From Agarivorans albus (GTDB lineage Bacteria > Pseudomonadota > Gammaproteobacteria > Enterobacterales > Celerinatantimonadaceae), in NCBI RefSeq assembly GCF_019670105.1, contig NZ_AP023032.1, positions 3,218,972-3,282,971 of the forward strand: a stretch of 64,000 nt of DNA. Reading direction: 5' to 3'. The notes beneath the pieces are model-generated. The model had not been told where the DNA came from and did not search any database. It saw only the letters and a program-made list of their open reading frames with translations. Positions within the stretch are counted from its first letter, which is position 1, and every line of letters starts with the position of its first letter. Below are positions 25,217-35,284 of this stretch, in pieces. Both the position numbers and the translations under genes were made by a program.

Positions 25217-25293
25217 TGGCGCGCGTGGAAGGATTCGAACCTCCGACCGCCTGGTTCGTAGCCAGGTACTCTATCCAGCTGAGCTACACGCGC
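25217..25293 (-). tRNA. tRNA-Arg (ACG), copy 6
   Basis: Same 77-base sequence, CCA encoded. Linked to tRNA-Ser copy 2 by the same 11-base spacer as copies 2 and Ser copy 1. Confidence 0.97.
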
Positions 25294-25304
25294 GTTGAAA
25301 TCGA

Positions 25305-25397
25305 TGGCGGTGAGGGAGGGATTCGAACCCTCGATAGGGCTACAAACCCTATACTCCCTTAGCAGGGGAGCGCCTTCGGCCACTCGGCCACCTCACC
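25305..25397 (-). tRNA. tRNA-Ser (GCT), copy 2
   Basis: Same 93-base sequence as copy 1. First tRNA after the promoter at 25414-25441. In E. coli serV-argVYZQ also follows csrA, so the locus is conserved and here enlarged. Confidence 0.97.
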
Positions 25398-25413
25398 GCG
25401 ATTTCGGATGCAG

Positions 25414-25441
25414 ATATTACTGCTTCCAAAAATATAGTCAA
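25414..25441 (-). promoter_or_regulatory. Promoter of the tRNA-Ser/Arg cluster
   Basis: On the minus strand TTGACT (25436-25441), 16 bases, TAATAT (25414-25419); the first tRNA starts 17 bases downstream of the -10. Position and match fit a strong stable-RNA promoter. An A/T-rich stretch lies upstream. Confidence 0.65.
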
Positions 25442-25576
25442 ACCTTTTTTGTCACTTTTCTTTTGTTCGTTCAGCTTTCGAACAGTTGGCTATGTATTTG
25501 TTTAGCAACTGACTACAAAGCAAACGTTCTGGCAATTGAGAGGTGAATTTGTGGCCACTGCTCATCAACATCAAAA

Positions 25577-25610
25577 GCCTAAAAAAACAAAAGGAAGCCA
25601 GAGGCTTCCT
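25577..25610 (-). terminator. Terminator of csrA
   Basis: On the minus strand AGGAAGCC-TCT-GGCTTCCT followed by TTTGTTTTTTT. It separates csrA from the tRNA promoter. Confidence 0.88.
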
Positions 25611-25640
25611 AAAGATAAATCTTGGCAATGTAAGGCTTGC

Positions 25641-25820
25641 TTAGGCGCCGGCACTTTTCTCTGCTTGAATGCGCATGTAGATTTCTTCACGGTGCACAGA
25701 TACTTCTTTTGGTGCGTTTACGCCGATACGTACTTGGTTACCTTTAACACCTAATACAGTTACGGTTACTTCATCCCCAATCATTAACGTTTCGCCTACA
25801 CGGCGCGTCAAAATTAGCAT
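25641..25820 (-). CDS. csrA: CsrA, carbon storage regulator
   Basis: 59 residues, of family length (E. coli 61). It begins [20 protein letters not shown] and contains [16 protein letters not shown], which holds the RNA-binding residues. CsrA is a dimer that binds GGA motifs in mRNA leaders and blocks or stabilises translation; it controls carbon flux, motility and biofilm. AAGGAG lies before the ATG; an out-of-frame ATG sits between them. The GGA in its own leader could allow autoregulation. The barA gene in this window would act through the Csr system via UvrY and small RNAs. Confidence 0.97.
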
Positions 25821-25927
25821 TCATTATCTCCTTAAATTCATATTCTTGTTCTTTAGCGACTTATCTAAGCTGTTATTTTTCTGCTATTAAGCGTATAGAC
25901 TAGCTTGTTTAAGCCAAAGAGTCATTA

Positions 25928-27142
25928 TTATTGCTCTAGGTTATATGCACTATGCAAAGCACGTACAGCCAACTCTAAATACTTTTCGTCTACTACAACC
26001 GACACTTTGATTTCAGAAGTCGAGATAAGTTGCATATTAATGCCCTCGTCTCCTAAGGTTTCAAACATGGTTTTAGCAACACCAGGGTGGTTCATCATGC
26101 CCACCCCAACGATAGAAATTTTTGCCAAGGAATCTTTACCTTGAACTTCACGTGCGCCTAGTTTGCTAGAGGTTTCTTCTAGTAACTCTTTTGCTCGCTT
26201 GTAATCATTACGGTGAACCGTAAAGGTAAAATCTGCCGTATTATCGCCCATCGAGTTCTGAATGATCATATCAACGTCAATATTAGCATCACCAATGGGT
26301 GCCAAAATTGATGCAGCAACGGAAGGTTTATCTGGTACACCCAAAATAGTTAAACTTGCTTCATCACGATTAAATGCGATGCCTGATATTACGGGTGACT
26401 CCATTTTATTTCCCTCATAACTAATTAAGGTGCCATTACCTTCAGTAAAACTCGATAGAACACGCAACGGCACATTATATTTGCCGGCAAACTCAACAGC
26501 GCGGATCTGTAAAACTTTTGCGCCTAAACTGGCCATTTCCAGCATTTCTTCAAAAGTAATGCTCTCTAAACGGCGAGCTTTAGGCTCTACCCGAGGGTCA
26601 GTGGTGTAAACACCATCTACATCGGTGTATATCTGACACTCATCGGCTTTAAGCGCCGCGGCAATAGCCACTGCGGTAGTGTCTGAACCACCACGACCCA
26701 AAGTAGTAATGTAGTTGTCTGGGCTCCTACCTTGGAAGCCAGCAATCACCACCACTTTATTGTCTTTCAAGTGTGCGTGAATATTGTGATCGTCAATATC
26801 AGTAATACGCGCTTTACCATGCGCATTATCGGTATGCATGCGGATCTGGTCGCCAGTCATAGAAATCGCATCACAACCTTTCTTCTGCAGTGCGATACTC
26901 AGCAAGGCAATAGTGACTTGCTCGCCGGTAGATACCAATACGTCTTTTTCACGCTCACTGGCGTTTTCATCAATCTCTTGGGCCAAGCCTAATAAACGGT
27001 TGGTTTCACCAGACATTGCTGAAAGGACAACCACGATGTCATCGCCCGCTTCTTTACAGCGAATAACGCGATCAGCTACGGCTTGGATACGCTCTAAAGT
27101 ACCTACCGAAGTGCCGCCATATTTTTGAACAATTAGTGCCAC
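25928..27142 (-). CDS. lysC: LysC, aspartate kinase
   Basis: 404 residues. The kinase domain begins ALIVQKYGGTSVGTLERI and contains GFQGRSPDNYITTLGRGGSDTTAVA; two ACT domains fill the C-terminal 150 residues (LTILGVPDKPSVAASI; ISIVGVGMMNHPGVAKTMF). It phosphorylates aspartate, the first step to lysine, threonine, methionine and diaminopimelate, and is presumably feedback-inhibited through the ACT domains. It is a monofunctional kinase, unlike ThrA or MetL. It lies 38 bases after alaS, an order found in Vibrio and Pseudomonas. No lysine riboswitch is visible in that gap. Confidence 0.95.
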   Translation of the reverse strand: MALIVQKYGGTSVGTLERIQAVADRVIRCKEAGDDIVVVLSAMSGETNRLLGLAQEIDENASEREKDVLVSTGEQVTIALLSIALQKKGCDAISMTGDQIRMHTDNAHGKARITDIDDHNIHAHLKDNKVVVIAGFQGRSPDNYITTLGRGGSDTTAVAIAAALKADECQIYTDVDGVYTTDPRVEPKARRLESITFEEMLEMASLGAKVLQIRAVEFAGKYNVPLRVLSSFTEGNGTLISYEGNKMESPVISGIAFNRDEASLTILGVPDKPSVAASILAPIGDANIDVDMIIQNSMGDNTADFTFTVHRNDYKRAKELLEETSSKLGAREVQGKDSLAKISIVGVGMMNHPGVAKTMFETLGDEGINMQLISTSEIKVSVVVDEKYLELAVRALHSAYNLEQ

Positions 27143-27180
27143 TTGCTTTCCTTTTTCTCTAACACTTAATGTATAACTAT

Positions 27181-29805
27181 TTAAAGCTTCTCAACAAGCC
27201 ACTCTTTCACTTCCGCTAGGGCTTTAGGTAAACCATCTGGATTTGAACCGCCAGCTTGTGCCATATCTGGACGGCCGCCACCTTTACCACCAACACATTG
27301 CGCAGCGATATTCACCATTTCACCCGCTTTAACACGACCAGTAAGATCTTTAGTTACACCGGCAACCAAGCTAACTTTTCCGTCGTTTACAGTGCCTAGT
27401 AAAATTACGCCGCTTTCAAGCTTAACTTTGAGCTCATCAACGCTACTACGCAGTGCTTTACCTTCTGCGCCATCGATTAAAGCAATCAATACTTTCACAC
27501 CATTAATGGTTTGTATTTGATCTGCAGCATCATTACTGGCGGCACTAGCTAACTTAGCTTTTAGCTGAGTTACTTCTTTCTCGAGCATTTTGTTGCGATC
27601 AACTAACTGAATCACTTTCTCACCAATATTAAATTGGTCGCCTTTAACCAAGTTAGCAGCTTTTTCTGTTTCTTCGGCTAGGCGGTGAATCAAGTCGATA
27701 GCAAATTGACCGGTTACCGCTTCAATACGACGAACCCCAGCAGCAATACCTGCTTCGCTGGTGATTTTAAAGAAACCGATGTCACCAGTGTGGTTTACGT
27801 GAGTTCCCCCACATAGCTCAGTTGAGAAATCACCCATGCTTACAACACGCACGTCGTCGTCATATTTCTCACCAAATAAGGCCATCGCACCAGCCTGCTT
27901 AGCTTCATCAAGGTTCATTACCTTGGTCTCAACAGGCAGGTTTCGACGAATTTGTTGGTTTACTAGGTGTTCAACTTGGCGTAACGAGCGCATAGACACA
28001 CCTTCAAAGTGTGAAAAATCGAAACGTAAACGCGCCGCTTCTACCAAAGAACCTTTCTGGGTAACGTGTTCACCCAAGGTTTGACGCAATGCAGCGTGCA
28101 ATAGGTGTGTTACCGAGTGGTTTAGCGCAGTATTCCAGCGACGACGAGAATCAACTTTAGCTTGCACCTGCTGCTGAACATTTAAGTCACCACCTTGCAG
28201 GTAACCTTTATGTACAAAAGCCTTACCCACTTTTAAGGTGTCTTGCACAACAAAACTTCCGCCTTGGTACATCAACTCGCCAGCATCGCCGGCTTGACCA
28301 CCTGACTCGGCGTAAAACGGTGTTTTATCTAACACGATAATAGCTTGGTCACCGCCGGTGAGGGACGATTGAGGCTCGCCATCTTTATACATTTCAACAA
28401 TCTTAACGTCTGCTTCTAAGTGTTGGTAACCAAGGAACTCAGTCGCGCTGTCAATAATTAGATTGTCGTTGTAGTCGGTACCAAAATTACTGGCTTGCTT
28501 CGCTCGCTCACGTTGAGCTTGCATGGCCGCTTCAAACTCGGCCTCATCTACACTTAACTCTCGCTCACGGGCGATATCAGCGGTTAAATCTGCGGGAAAG
28601 CCATAAGTATCATAAAGCTTAAACACCAAGTCACCTGGAATAACCGAACCTTCCAATTCGCCAAGTGCTTCGTCCAAAATTAACAAACCACGGTCAAGTG
28701 TTTTGGCAAACTGTTCTTCTTCTAGCTTAAGAACACGCTCAATAACCGGTAACTGAGTTTGCAACTCAGGGTAGGCTTCACCCATTTCAGCGATCAGTGC
28801 AGGCAATAATTTATAAAAGAATGCATCAGTAGCACCCAGCTTATTACCATGTCGAACCGCCCGACGAATGATACGGCGCAGTACGTAACCGCGACCTTCA
28901 TTAGCAGGCATAACGCCATCAGCGATTAAGAAGCCACATGAACGAATATGGTCGGCAATTACTCGCAATGATTTGTTTTCCAAATCATTGGTGCCAATAA
29001 TTTTCGCAGCTGCTGCAATCAGGTTTTGGAAAATATCAATTTCATAGTTAGAGTGTACGCCTTGTAAAATGGCAGCGATTCGCTCTAAGCCCATACCGGT
29101 ATCAACCGATGGGTTTGGTAAGGGATCCATTGTTCCGTCGGCTTGACGGTTGAACTGCATGAATACTACGTTCCAAATCTCAATGAAACGGTCGCCATCT
29201 TCTTCAGGACTTCCCGGAGGACCGCCCCAGATATGTTCACCGTGGTCATAAAAGATTTCGGTACAAGGACCACAAGGCCCGGTGTCACCCATTTGCCAAA
29301 AGTTATCTGACTCAAACTTCTTATCTGGAGACTTATCGCCGATACGAATAATGCGATCTTTAGGCACGCCAATTTTGTTAGCCCACAAATCAAAGGCTTC
29401 ATCATCGGTTTGGTAAACGGTGACTAAAAGCTTCTCTTTAGGTAACTTAACAACTTCAGTTAAGAACTCCCATGCATAGCCAATGGCTTCTTCTTTAAAG
29501 TAATCACCAAAGCTGAAGTTGCCTAGCATTTCAAAGAAAGTATGGTGACGCGCCGTATAGCCTACGTTTTCTAAATCATTGTGCTTACCACCTGCTCGCA
29601 CACAACGTTGTGAGCTAGTGGCTCGACTGTAATTACGCTTATCAATGCCAAGAAATACGTCTTTGAACTGATTCATACCCGCATTGGTAAATAGTAAGGT
29701 AGGATCGTCGTGAGGGACTAATGAACTACTGGCAACTACTTGGTGATTTTTGCTGTTAAAGAAGCTTAAAAATGCATTTCTTACTTCAGCTGAAGTCATC
29801 TTCAT
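27181..29805 (-). CDS. alaS: AlaS, alanyl-tRNA synthetase
   Basis: About 874 residues (E. coli 876) from the ATG at 29805, which has AGGA 9 bases upstream; an in-frame ATG at 29841 lacks one. The catalytic core starts with [31 protein letters not shown]-like class II sequence (split here over residues 5-34). The editing domain has [15 protein letters not shown] with a metal-binding His pair and [12 protein letters not shown]; the C-terminal C-Ala region ends in [17 protein letters not shown]. It charges tRNA-Ala and clears mischarged Ser or Gly. It lies downstream of recA-recX as in E. coli. Confidence 0.97.
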   Translation of the reverse strand: MKMTSAEVRNAFLSFFNSKNHQVVASSSLVPHDDPTLLFTNAGMNQFKDVFLGIDKRNYSRATSSQRCVRAGGKHNDLENVGYTARHHTFFEMLGNFSFGDYFKEEAIGYAWEFLTEVVKLPKEKLLVTVYQTDDEAFDLWANKIGVPKDRIIRIGDKSPDKKFESDNFWQMGDTGPCGPCTEIFYDHGEHIWGGPPGSPEEDGDRFIEIWNVVFMQFNRQADGTMDPLPNPSVDTGMGLERIAAILQGVHSNYEIDIFQNLIAAAAKIIGTNDLENKSLRVIADHIRSCGFLIADGVMPANEGRGYVLRRIIRRAVRHGNKLGATDAFFYKLLPALIAEMGEAYPELQTQLPVIERVLKLEEEQFAKTLDRGLLILDEALGELEGSVIPGDLVFKLYDTYGFPADLTADIARERELSVDEAEFEAAMQAQRERAKQASNFGTDYNDNLIIDSATEFLGYQHLEADVKIVEMYKDGEPQSSLTGGDQAIIVLDKTPFYAESGGQAGDAGELMYQGGSFVVQDTLKVGKAFVHKGYLQGGDLNVQQQVQAKVDSRRRWNTALNHSVTHLLHAALRQTLGEHVTQKGSLVEAARLRFDFSHFEGVSMRSLRQVEHLVNQQIRRNLPVETKVMNLDEAKQAGAMALFGEKYDDDVRVVSMGDFSTELCGGTHVNHTGDIGFFKITSEAGIAAGVRRIEAVTGQFAIDLIHRLAEETEKAANLVKGDQFNIGEKVIQLVDRNKMLEKEVTQLKAKLASAASNDAADQIQTINGVKVLIALIDGAEGKALRSSVDELKVKLESGVILLGTVNDGKVSLVAGVTKDLTGRVKAGEMVNIAAQCVGGKGGGRPDMAQAGGSNPDGLPKALAEVKEWLVEKL

Positions 29806-29907
29806 GAAACTCTTTCCTGGGGGTTTGTAGCAACTCGACATAGCGGTGAAACCTAAAGTTTCCCGTCGATAAGCGCTAAAAAAGGTGAAACCGTTATTAA
29901 TCGCGAC

Positions 29908-29935
29908 AATATATCACGCAGACCTTTGCAGGCAA
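29908..29935 (-). promoter_or_regulatory. Candidate promoter of alaS
   Basis: On the minus strand TTGCCT (29930-29935), 16 bases, TATATT (29908-29913), about 105 bases before the alaS ATG. E. coli AlaS represses its own gene at a palindrome over the promoter; a small palindrome CTTTGC-AG-GCAAAG overlaps the -35 here. Confidence 0.45.
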
Positions 29936-29947
29936 AGTGTTCGAGGC

Positions 29948-30397
29948 TTATTGCTGTTGTAGTTCGCTATACAAGATATTGATTAGTTCGAAATCGAAGC
30001 CTCGTCGAAACAAGTAGGCTGTACATTTTTGCTTTTGCATTCGGTCGCTGGGTAAACCTTGCTTAAATTTCTTGTTAAAACAAAGTTCGATGGCTTGGTA
30101 CCAATCCCAGTCATCCTGTTCCAAAACTTCAATCGCTAAATCGCCGCTAATACCTTTGGTTTGCAAATACTGCTTAATATAGTTTTTTCCATAGCCTTTG
30201 CTAACCCTAGCGCGGGTTAACGATGCAGCATAACTTCTATCATCTAACCAAGCATTTTGTTGCGCGTATTCTAGAGCATCACTAACTTCGTCATCTTGGT
30301 AGCCTTTTTGCCGCAGTTTTTGCAACAGCTGCTGTTGGCTATAAGAACGTCTTGATAGCAAATCGATGGTGGTATGTAAGGCACTACGATTAGTCAT
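29948..30397 (-). CDS. recX: RecX, modulator of RecA
   Basis: 149 residues, the typical size. It shows the three-helix repeats of the family: LLSRRSYSQQQLLQKLRQKGY, NAWLDDRSYAASLTRARVSKGYGKNYIKQYLQTKGI (spread over 50-85) and a third near the C-terminus ending FRRGFDFELI. RecX caps and shortens RecA filaments. It follows recA with a hairpin between (30403-30424) that ends right at its ATG; no free Shine-Dalgarno sequence is seen, so low expression is expected. Confidence 0.93.
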   Translation of the reverse strand: MTNRSALHTTIDLLSRRSYSQQQLLQKLRQKGYQDDEVSDALEYAQQNAWLDDRSYAASLTRARVSKGYGKNYIKQYLQTKGISGDLAIEVLEQDDWDWYQAIELCFNKKFKQGLPSDRMQKQKCTAYLFRRGFDFELINILYSELQQQ

Positions 30398-30402
30398 AAC
30401 AA

Positions 30403-30424
30403 AAAGGAGCCCTTAGGCTCCTTT
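30403..30424 (-). terminator. Hairpin between recA and recX
   Basis: AAAGGAGCC-TAAG-GGCTCCTTT on the minus strand, followed by TTGTT and the recX ATG. The AAGGAG word that could bind ribosomes is locked in the 5' arm. It probably stops most recA transcripts, as reported for E. coli recA-recX. Confidence 0.8.
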
Positions 30425-30431
30425 ATCTCGC

Positions 30432-31475
30432 TTATGCTTCTTGATCGACTGGCGCTTCAGCGGCAGGCTCTTGCTCTTCGAGCTCAACCTTATTTAACAG
30501 GTTATTACGAATCGTCATCTCAATTTCTTGAGCAACTTCTGGATGCTCTTTTAAGTAGGTAGAAGCATTTGCTTTACCTTGACCAATTTTATTGCCTTTG
30601 TAAGAGAACCAAGCACCGGCTTTATCAACCAGCTTCTCTTTAACACCTAGGTCAACCAGCTCACCGTAGCGGTTAAAGCCTTCACCATACATAATCTGGA
30701 ATTCAGCCTGCTTAAACGGTGGTGCAATTTTGTTTTTAACCACTTTAACGCGAGTTTCGTTACCAACAACTTCATCGCCAGCTTTTACTGCGCCAATGCG
30801 GCGAATGTCTAAGCGAACCGAGGCGTAGAATTTAAGTGCGTTACCACCAGTAGTAGTTTCAGGGTTACCAAACATTACACCAATCTTCATACGAATTTGG
30901 TTAATGAAGATACACATACAGTTAGTTTGCTTGAGGGTACCAGTTAGCTTACGTAATGCTTGAGACATCAAACGCGCTTGCAGGCCAACGTGGCTATCGC
31001 CCATGTCACCTTCAATTTCTGCTTTTGGTGTTAAGGCTGCCACCGAGTCAATAACAATCATATCTACAGCGCCAGAGCGGGCTAACATATCGGTAATTTC
31101 TAGAGCTTGTTCACCAGTATCTGGTTGAGATACCAATAGGTTGTCTACGTCTACACCTAGCTTTTTTGCATAGATAGGGTCTAAGGCATGCTCGGCGTCA
31201 ACGAACGCACATACTTTACCCACTTTTTGGGCTTGCGCGATAGCTTCTAAAGTAAGTGTGGTTTTACCAGAACTTTCAGGACCATAGATTTCAATCACAC
31301 GGCCCATTGGCAAGCCACCCGCACCCAAAGCAATATCAATTGATAAAGAACCAGTAGAAATGGTTTCAATATCCATGGTACGGTTATCACCAAGCTTCAT
31401 GATTGAGCCTTTACCAAATTGCTTCTCAATTTGGCCTAGGGCCGCAGCTAATGCCTTTTGTTTGTTCTGATCCAT
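30432..31475 (-). CDS. recA: RecA recombinase
   Basis: 347 residues (E. coli 353). Walker [10 protein letters not shown] lies near residue 66, the second ATP-binding strand [12 protein letters not shown] near 140, and the L2 DNA-binding loop contains [14 protein letters not shown]. The C-terminus is acidic ([15 protein letters not shown]). RecA forms filaments on single-stranded DNA, promotes strand exchange and triggers LexA cleavage. A LexA box overlaps its promoter (31517-31544), and recX follows after an attenuating hairpin. Confidence 0.98.
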   Translation of the reverse strand: MDQNKQKALAAALGQIEKQFGKGSIMKLGDNRTMDIETISTGSLSIDIALGAGGLPMGRVIEIYGPESSGKTTLTLEAIAQAQKVGKVCAFVDAEHALDPIYAKKLGVDVDNLLVSQPDTGEQALEITDMLARSGAVDMIVIDSVAALTPKAEIEGDMGDSHVGLQARLMSQALRKLTGTLKQTNCMCIFINQIRMKIGVMFGNPETTTGGNALKFYASVRLDIRRIGAVKAGDEVVGNETRVKVVKNKIAPPFKQAEFQIMYGEGFNRYGELVDLGVKEKLVDKAGAWFSYKGNKIGQGKANASTYLKEHPEVAQEIEMTIRNNLLNKVELEEQEPAAEAPVDQEA

Positions 31476-31516
31476 ATCGCCCTCGTTAGGTGCTTTTAAC
31501 TATCTTGTTGAACAGT

Positions 31517-31544
31517 AGTATACTGGGTATTCATACAGTATCAA
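31517..31544 (-). promoter_or_regulatory. recA promoter with overlapping LexA (SOS) box
   Basis: On the minus strand TACTGTATGAATACCCAGTA (31521-31540) fits the LexA pattern CTGT-N8-ACAG with one mismatch (CCAG). It lies between -35 TTGATA (31539-31544) and -10 TATACT (31517-31522), 16 bases apart, so LexA binding would block polymerase. Confidence 0.85.
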
Positions 31545-31644
31545 GTTTATTCCATAAAATTCCTAAAAGAGTTTTGCCTAATTAGCTGGCAGCTTTTATC
31601 CTTGCAGCTTCGTTCAACTAAATAGCAATAATTCGATTACGCTG

Positions 31645-34209
31645 ATGACTGAAACAAACCTAGAAAAACATACGCCAATGATGCGCCAGTACCTTAATTT
31701 AAAGGCGCAACACCCTGATATTCTGCTGTTCTATCGTATGGGCGATTTCTATGAGTTGTTTTATGAGGATGCAAAACGCGCATCTGAACTAATGGATATT
31801 TCGCTAACCAAACGTGGACAATCAGCCGGTACGCCGATTCCCATGGCAGGCATTCCCTATCACGCGGCCGAGAACTATCTTTCACGACTAGTACAATTAG
31901 GCGAGTCAGTCGCGATTTGTGAACAGATTGGCGATCCTGCTACCAGTAAGGGCCCCGTCGAACGCAAAGTAGTTAGAATCATCACCCCTGGTACAGTAAG
32001 TGATGAAGCGCTACTAGAGGAAAAGCAAGACAACTTACTAGTTAGCGTTGTGAATCAGCAGGAACAAATTGGTCTTGCTTATCTGGATATTGCCAGTGGT
32101 CGCTTCGTTATCAATCAGTTTAATGGTGAGGATCAACTTCAAGCCGAACTACAGAGACTAAACCCAGCCGAATTGCTCTACCCCGACGATTTTGAATTTT
32201 ACCCAAGTTTGCAAAGCTACAAAGGCCTACGCCGACGCGGTGAGTGGGAGTTTGATTTAGCCACAGCAGAAAAAGTGCTAAACCAGCAATTTGGTACTCG
32301 TCATCTAGATGGTTTTGGCGTGAGTGAATATCCCCTCGCCCTGTCGGCAGCGGGTTGCTTATTGCAATATGTACAGGATACCCAGCGCACCGCATTGCCA
32401 CATATCAATGCAATTATTATTGAAAGCCAAAGCCAGTTTATTCAGTTAGATGCAGCTAGTCGCAAAAACTTAGAGCTTACTCGAAACTTGGCCGGCACTT
32501 ATGACAATACTCTCAGCGCCATTTTAGATCGCAGCGCCACCGCCATGGGTAGTCGTTTGCTCAACCGCTGGATCCATCAACCGTTGAGCAATCAGCAAGA
32601 AGTTGTCGCTCGCCAAGATTGTATTGCCGAGATCTTAAGTGCTGACCTCTATCCGCAACTTCAAAGCATTCTTAAATCCATAGGCGACATTGAGCGTATT
32701 TTGGCGCGTTTAGCCCTGCGCTCTGCTCGTCCTCGGGATCTTGCTCGCTTACGCAATGCTTTTGACCAACTACCCGAGCTGCAAAGTTATTTACTTAACT
32801 GCCAAGCGTTAGCCCCTTTAGCTAAAAACATCGGTGAGTTTCCAGAGACTCTAGCACTGCTACAAAATGCAATTATTGATAACCCTCCAGTACTTATTCG
32901 AGATGGTGGGGTTATTGCGCCAGGCTACAACCAAGAACTGGATGAGTGGCGTAACTTAAGTGACGGGGCTACTCAGTTTTTAAGTGACATAGAACAACGT
33001 GAGCGCGAACAAACTGGCATCGCTAATCTAAAAATTGGCTATAACAAAGTGCATGGTTTTTATATCGAAGTTAGCCGAGCCCATGCAGAACAAGTACCTG
33101 AGCACTATATTCGTCGCCAAACTTTAAAGAATATGGAGCGCTACATCATCCCCGAGCTTAAAGAGCACGAAGAAAAAGTGCTTTCTAGTCAAGGTAAAGC
33201 ACTAGCCCTTGAAAAACAGTTATACGAGCAACTACTCGACCTGTTAATGCCAGAGCTAAACAAAATGCAACAAAGTGCTCAAGCCATTGCTCAACTAGAT
33301 GTTTTAGCTTGTTTGGCAGAAAGAGCCGAAAGCCTAAACTACTCTCGCCCAAGCTTTGTGAAAAACTCAGGTATTAGTATCCAAGGCGGCCGTCACCCGG
33401 TTGTAGAGCATGTAAATGAAACACCATTTATTGCCAACCCAGTTCAGCTATACAAACAGCGCCAGCTATTAATAGTTACAGGCCCTAACATGGGCGGTAA
33501 ATCGACCTATATGCGCCAAACAGCACTTATCTGTTTGATGGCTTACATGGGAAGTTATGTTCCGGCTGATAGCGCAGAGCTTGGACCAATAGATAAGATT
33601 TTCACTCGTATTGGTGCGTCTGATGATCTGGCAAGTGGTCGTTCTACCTTTATGGTCGAGATGACTGAAACTGCAAATATATTACACAACGCCACAGCCA
33701 ATAGCCTAGTACTGATGGATGAAATTGGCCGAGGAACAAGCACTTATGATGGTATGTCATTAGCTTGGGCTGTCGCGCAGGCATTAGCTAAAATTAAATC
33801 ACAAACGCTTTTTGCTACTCACTATTTTGAGTTAACTCAGCTTCCAGAATTGTTGGAAGGGGTAGCTAATGTGCATTTAGACGCGGTTGAACATCAAGAC
33901 ACCATCGCATTTATGCATCAAGTACAAGATGGCGCGGCGAGTAAAAGCTATGGCTTGCAAGTAGCTGCTCTTGCTGGCATTCCAAAAGCAGTCATCAACC
34001 AAGCGAAACGAAAGCTCAAACAACTTGAGGCGATTGAGCCTGCTGGCTCAAATGCAGTGAATGGAGACTTAGCTGCTCAGTTAAACATGGACTTAGGCGA
34101 ACCAGAACCTCACCCGGTTGTTGAGCAGCTTAAACAGCTCGACCCCAACGAACTAACTCCTAAAGCAGCTTTAGATTTATTGTATAAACTAAAACAGCAG
34201 AGCCATTAA
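31645..34209 (+). CDS. mutS: MutS, mismatch-recognition ATPase
   Basis: 854 residues (E. coli 853). The mismatch-binding Phe-x-Glu motif is present near the start (MGDFYELF), the P-loop GPNMGGKST is at 613-621, and the ABC-type signature [13 protein letters not shown], Walker [17 protein letters not shown] and [10 protein letters not shown] follow. The C-terminus carries the short dimer-tetramer region. It starts methyl-directed repair with MutL. It is divergent from recA and convergent with rpoS, with a shared terminator; mutS next to rpoS-nlpD is a common order in this class. Confidence 0.97.
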   Translation: MTETNLEKHTPMMRQYLNLKAQHPDILLFYRMGDFYELFYEDAKRASELMDISLTKRGQSAGTPIPMAGIPYHAAENYLSRLVQLGESVAICEQIGDPATSKGPVERKVVRIITPGTVSDEALLEEKQDNLLVSVVNQQEQIGLAYLDIASGRFVINQFNGEDQLQAELQRLNPAELLYPDDFEFYPSLQSYKGLRRRGEWEFDLATAEKVLNQQFGTRHLDGFGVSEYPLALSAAGCLLQYVQDTQRTALPHINAIIIESQSQFIQLDAASRKNLELTRNLAGTYDNTLSAILDRSATAMGSRLLNRWIHQPLSNQQEVVARQDCIAEILSADLYPQLQSILKSIGDIERILARLALRSARPRDLARLRNAFDQLPELQSYLLNCQALAPLAKNIGEFPETLALLQNAIIDNPPVLIRDGGVIAPGYNQELDEWRNLSDGATQFLSDIEQREREQTGIANLKIGYNKVHGFYIEVSRAHAEQVPEHYIRRQTLKNMERYIIPELKEHEEKVLSSQGKALALEKQLYEQLLDLLMPELNKMQQSAQAIAQLDVLACLAERAESLNYSRPSFVKNSGISIQGGRHPVVEHVNETPFIANPVQLYKQRQLLIVTGPNMGGKSTYMRQTALICLMAYMGSYVPADSAELGPIDKIFTRIGASDDLASGRSTFMVEMTETANILHNATANSLVLMDEIGRGTSTYDGMSLAWAVAQALAKIKSQTLFATHYFELTQLPELLEGVANVHLDAVEHQDTIAFMHQVQDGAASKSYGLQVAALAGIPKAVINQAKRKLKQLEAIEPAGSNAVNGDLAAQLNMDLGEPEPHPVVEQLKQLDPNELTPKAALDLLYKLKQQSH

Positions 34210-34231
34210 ACTACATGTTCATTCAACAACT

Positions 34232-34258
34232 AAAAAAGGAAGCCTAAGCTTCCTTTTT
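34232..34258. terminator. Bidirectional terminator between mutS and rpoS
   Basis: AAAAAAGGAAGC-CTAA-GCTTCCTTTTT, with A-run and T-run on either side; serves convergent genes. Confidence 0.88.
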
Positions 34259-34278
34259 ATTATCTAATATTTCTTTAT

Positions 34279-35229
34279 CTACACTTTAAACAGCGAATCT
34301 ATAGATAGATTCTGTAGAGAAAGTATGTCACGTAAGCGACGTAGCGCTTCAACCTGAATTTGTCTAACACGCTCGCGAGTTAAGCCTATCTCACGGCCAA
34401 CATCTTCCAGCGTAGACGCTTCATAACCAAGTAAACCAAAGCGACGTGCTAATACTTCGCGTTGTTTGCTATTTAACTCTCCTAACCAACCAACGATACT
34501 ATTTTTCATATCGTCGTCTTGGGTTCGGTGTTCTGGTCCGTGGTCATTCTCATCTGAAATGATATCAAGCAAGGCTTTGTCATTATCCCCACCGATAGGC
34601 GTATCAACTGAGCTGATGCGTTCGTTTAGACGTAACATCTTAGTGACATCTTCAACCGGACGATCTAGCGTTTCAGCAATCTCCTCGGCGGTTGGTTCGT
34701 GATCTAAACGGTGTGCTAATTCACGTGCAGTACGTAAATAAACATTTAGTTCTTTCACCACATGAATCGGTAGTCGAATAGTTCGAGTTTGATTCATGAT
34801 TGCTCGTTCGATGGTTTGACGAATCCACCATGTAGCATAGGTAGAGAATCGGAAACCACGCTCGGGGTCAAATTTTTCCACTGCTCGGATCAAACCAAGG
34901 TTCCCTTCCTCGATTAAATCTAGCAGTGCTAAACCACGATTATTGTAGCGGCGAGCAATTTTTACTACCAAGCGAAGATTACTTTCAATCATTCTTTTAC
35001 GCGCGGCTTCATCACCTCTAAGGGCGCGGCGGGCATATAGGACTTCTTCTTCGGCGGTAAGTAATGGAGAGAAACCAATTTCGCCAAGATAGAGCTGAGT
35101 AGCATCTAAACTCTTGGAAACATCGGCTTGCATGATGTCGTCTTTATCTGATTTTTTATCAACAGTTTGATTCTTCGAATTTTCTGTTGAAACGCTTTTA
35201 AGTTTTACAGCAGTTTTTACTTGGGTCAT
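34279..35229 (-). CDS. rpoS: RpoS, stationary-phase sigma factor
   Basis: 316 residues (E. coli 330). Region 1.2 is [21 protein letters not shown], region 2 has [35 protein letters not shown] (positions about 90-125), the -10 recognition helix contains [15 protein letters not shown], and region 4 has [20 protein letters not shown]. The length and absence of a large spacer between regions 1.2 and 2 separate it from RpoD. GGAGG precedes the ATG. In E. coli the main rpoS promoter lies inside nlpD; only 55 bases separate the two genes here, so this may hold too. Confidence 0.96.
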   Translation of the reverse strand: MTQVKTAVKLKSVSTENSKNQTVDKKSDKDDIMQADVSKSLDATQLYLGEIGFSPLLTAEEEVLYARRALRGDEAARKRMIESNLRLVVKIARRYNNRGLALLDLIEEGNLGLIRAVEKFDPERGFRFSTYATWWIRQTIERAIMNQTRTIRLPIHVVKELNVYLRTARELAHRLDHEPTAEEIAETLDRPVEDVTKMLRLNERISSVDTPIGGDNDKALLDIISDENDHGPEHRTQDDDMKNSIVGWLGELNSKQREVLARRFGLLGYEASTLEDVGREIGLTRERVRQIQVEALRRLRDILSLQNLSIDSLFKV

Positions 35230-35284
35230 AGCATAACCTCCCTGAACAAGACCTGATTGCTATTATTGTTATGTGCAATCTAGG

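Noticed and set aside
24475-25383. Open frames encoding MARVEGFEPPTAWFV-type peptides and a CRISPR-like pattern of repeats with spacers
   Set aside because: The 77-base repeats fold as tRNA-Arg and the others as tRNA-Ser; the frames are read from the complementary strand of tRNA genes and the spacers are tRNA intergenic regions.
27143-27180. Lysine riboswitch before lysC
   Set aside because: Only 38 bases separate alaS and lysC, too short for the aptamer.
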